A stretch of DNA of 64,000 nucleotides, taken from assembly GCA_026075535.2 (NCBI GenBank), contig AP026546.1, positions 3,162,001 to 3,226,000 on the forward strand. Reading direction: 5' to 3'. The translations under genes and the position numbers were made by a program. Under the pieces are notes generated by a model. The model had not been told where the DNA came from, did no database searches, and saw only the letters and a program-made list of their open reading frames with translations. Positions within the stretch are counted from its first letter, which is position 1; the number at the start of each line of letters is the position of its first letter. The stretch is from Tricholoma matsutake (lineage: Eukaryota; Basidiomycota; Agaricomycetes; Agaricales; Tricholomataceae). This document shows positions 62,880 to 64,000 of the stretch, in pieces.

Positions 62880-63240
62880 TCACCAACTTCGATCAATGTC
62901 TCTTCTTCTTTTCTCCTCTTCTTCTTTTCTCATCAGGAGATGGGGTGGGTTGAGGTCTGAGGGAATCAGTTGGAGTGTAGCAGTGTTCCCAACTCTCAGT
63001 GTTCCCTGAATAGGAGTCTCCTCGCCAAGTCGTACCCGCTCTCATCATCGTAGTGAGCATTCCATTGGAGGTCCCTCCACAAAGGTCTGCTCATGCCTGC
63101 TAGTGGCTTTCTGCCTGGGGTGAGGTCTGCCCAGTCAATGTAGAAGTCCTTGGGGAAGTAGTCTTCATTGTCAAGTTCTCCTTCAAAGCACCATATGCAT
63201 CCTCACCCAAGTCAGGTAAGTTGAGGACACTCTCCTTATC
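62880..63240 (-). pseudogene. gypsy-C accessory coding sequence downstream of pol
   Basis: The minus frame reads DNEGQLDKESVLNLPDLGED AYGAL, then one frame over GELDNEDYFPKDFYIDWADL, TPGRKPLAGMSRPLWRDLQW and NAHYDDESGYDLARRLLFRE before a stop. It is acidic and Trp/Tyr-rich, and codon-like despite one frameshift near 63190. No known domain; not visibly similar to the gypsy-B accessory ORFs, but in the same place between chromodomain and 3' LTR. Confidence 0.45.
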
Positions 63241-63463
63241 CAATTGTCCCTCGTTATCCAGAAGGGGATCCTATGCAGGCATACCAAAGAGGGTCTACCT
63301 GGGAGTACATTTGTCAGTGGTCTTTGATCAATGACCGCCTGCCCGGTCATTGCTGTGGTTTGCATTTGGTTCTGTCTTTGTAGCAGTGGTGGGATGGGGA
63401 ACATTCGGTGGTGTCTTTTCTGTTACTGTCTGGTGAGGGTTCCAGTCTGGGTTTCTACAGCTG

Positions 63464-63946
63464 TCATTGCTGTTTATATGCCTTCAGGATTTCCTTGGCA
63501 TGTTTCAGGTTTTCCTCGGGCTCCCATGAGTTCTCTGAGGTTGGGTATCCAACCCACTTCACTAGGAAGTGTGTGGTTCCTCCTTTTTTCTTATGTCTGA
63601 TGATCGCTTCCACTTCATATTCCAGTTTGCCTTCTATCAGATCAGGTGGTGGTTCTGGGAAGTTTGGTCCATGTGTCTCAGTTTCTTTATATAGGGAAAG
63701 GAGTGCCATGTGGAACACTGGGTGTATTTTCCACTGTTCTGGTAACTTCAATCAATATGAGAGTGGGCTCAGGACCTTCTTGATGGTGAACGGTCCTTCT
63801 CTTTTTGGTGTGAGCTTCCTCATTGCATGTGTCATCTTGAGGCTCTTTGCTTCTAGCCACACTCTGTCTCCTTCTTTGAATGGGGTGAATTGCCTTGTCA
63901 TCCTTTCCGCCATCATTTGTCTGGCTAACTCGTGTGTTGCCTTCAC
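63464..63946 (-). pseudogene. gypsy-C pol: integrase C-terminus and chromodomain
   Basis: It reads ATHELARQMMAERMTRQFTP FKEGDRVWLEAKSLKMTHAM, RKLTPKREGPFTIKKVLSPL SY, one TGA, LKLPEQWKIHPVFHMALLSL, then the chromodomain LEYEVEAIIRHKKKGGTTHF with LVKWVGYPTSENSWEPEENL, all three aromatic-cage positions present. Similar in order to gypsy-B 6782-6336. The rest of pol lies beyond the window. Confidence 0.88.
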
Positions 63947-64000
63947 TTTGTCTCGGGCCTGTTGGAGTGTGACAATTTGCTTTTCTATGGCCGGTATGTT

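Larger units (their letters stand above)
61234..64000 (-). mobile_element. Ty3/gypsy element, family gypsy-C (3' part, runs off window)
   Basis: The LTR occupies 61234-62856 including the LTR-C insert; it starts TGTTAAGACTATAGG and ends AAATTGTAACA, related in layout and ends to the gypsy-B LTR. On minus, a polypurine tract GATAGAGAGAGGGTGA (62872-62857) lies just before the LTR, then come accessory coding sequence (63463-62873) and the pol end (64000-63464). It is a relative of gypsy-B rather than of gypsy-A. Confidence 0.85.

Overview
This window comes from a filamentous fungus, most likely an Agaricomycete (Basidiomycota). The evidence is a ten-exon TUP1 corepressor gene with short GT-AG introns of about 42-127 nt, a decayed COG6 gene with the same kind of introns, and a transposon community (chromodomain Ty3/gypsy, Ty1/copia, DIRS-like RT/tyrosine-recombinase, Helitron, hAT, IS630/Tc1-type) typical of that group. 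TUP1 (55629-58032, minus) is the only gene that looks intact and host-encoded. Roughly 50 of the 64 kb is transposon sequence.

Left half (1-19260): one Ty1/copia element on the minus strand (about 540-19260) has been taken apart by later insertions. A 14.2-kb gypsy-A copy (3078-17258, TSD GGGAC) lies in its integrase gene. That copy holds a complete gypsy-B (4471-12492, TSD GTAAG) and a solo long terminal repeat, LTR-C (14818-16003, TSD ACGT). A 447-bp hAT MITE (1902-2348, TSD GGGACAAT) lies between the copia integrase and RT parts, and another LTR-C copy (1-539) cuts off the copia 3' end. Removing each insertion restores the copia or gypsy reading frame.

Middle (19260-37800): intron-studded low-complexity sequence is split by a nearly pristine plus-strand gypsy-A (20537-26583; both LTRs 426 bp and seemingly identical). 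A decayed DIRS-like element (RT/RNase H, then tyrosine recombinase, 27211-30771) follows, then a copia remnant carrying a 1.8-kb near-perfect palindrome (31615-33417), then a COG6 pseudogene (about 34590-36900, minus).

Helitron block (37800-53410): a decayed Helitron Rep-helicase gene (plus) is interrupted by a CACTA-type palindrome (38781-39442), by a miniature LTR retrotransposon whose LTRs each contain a whole tRNA-like sequence (40393-40916), and by a hAT element (43124-43926). A spliced, decayed gene of an uncharacterised family follows (46540-48260). Next is an IS630/Tc1-type transposase gene (minus) split by a 3-kb hAT element (48821-51813) that itself carries LTR-C, and then another hAT MITE (52869-53408). 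The right part is unique sequence with TUP1 (53417-60600), then a third gypsy family (gypsy-C, 61234 to the window end, minus) whose LTR holds another LTR-C.

Main points of interest: (1) the TRIM with a pol III-type tRNA-like sequence in each LTR; (2) Tf1-like self-priming signals in two gypsy families (an LTR segment complementary to the primer-binding site, with a TATA box 28-34 nt upstream); (3) an in-frame UGA shared by two gypsy-A copies between protease and RT; (4) extra ORFs (double zinc knuckle, transmembrane protein) downstream of pol in gypsy-B; (5) decay that runs largely through CGA-to-TGA changes at conserved arginines. Everything was read by eye; family assignments rest on motifs I recognise, not on searches.
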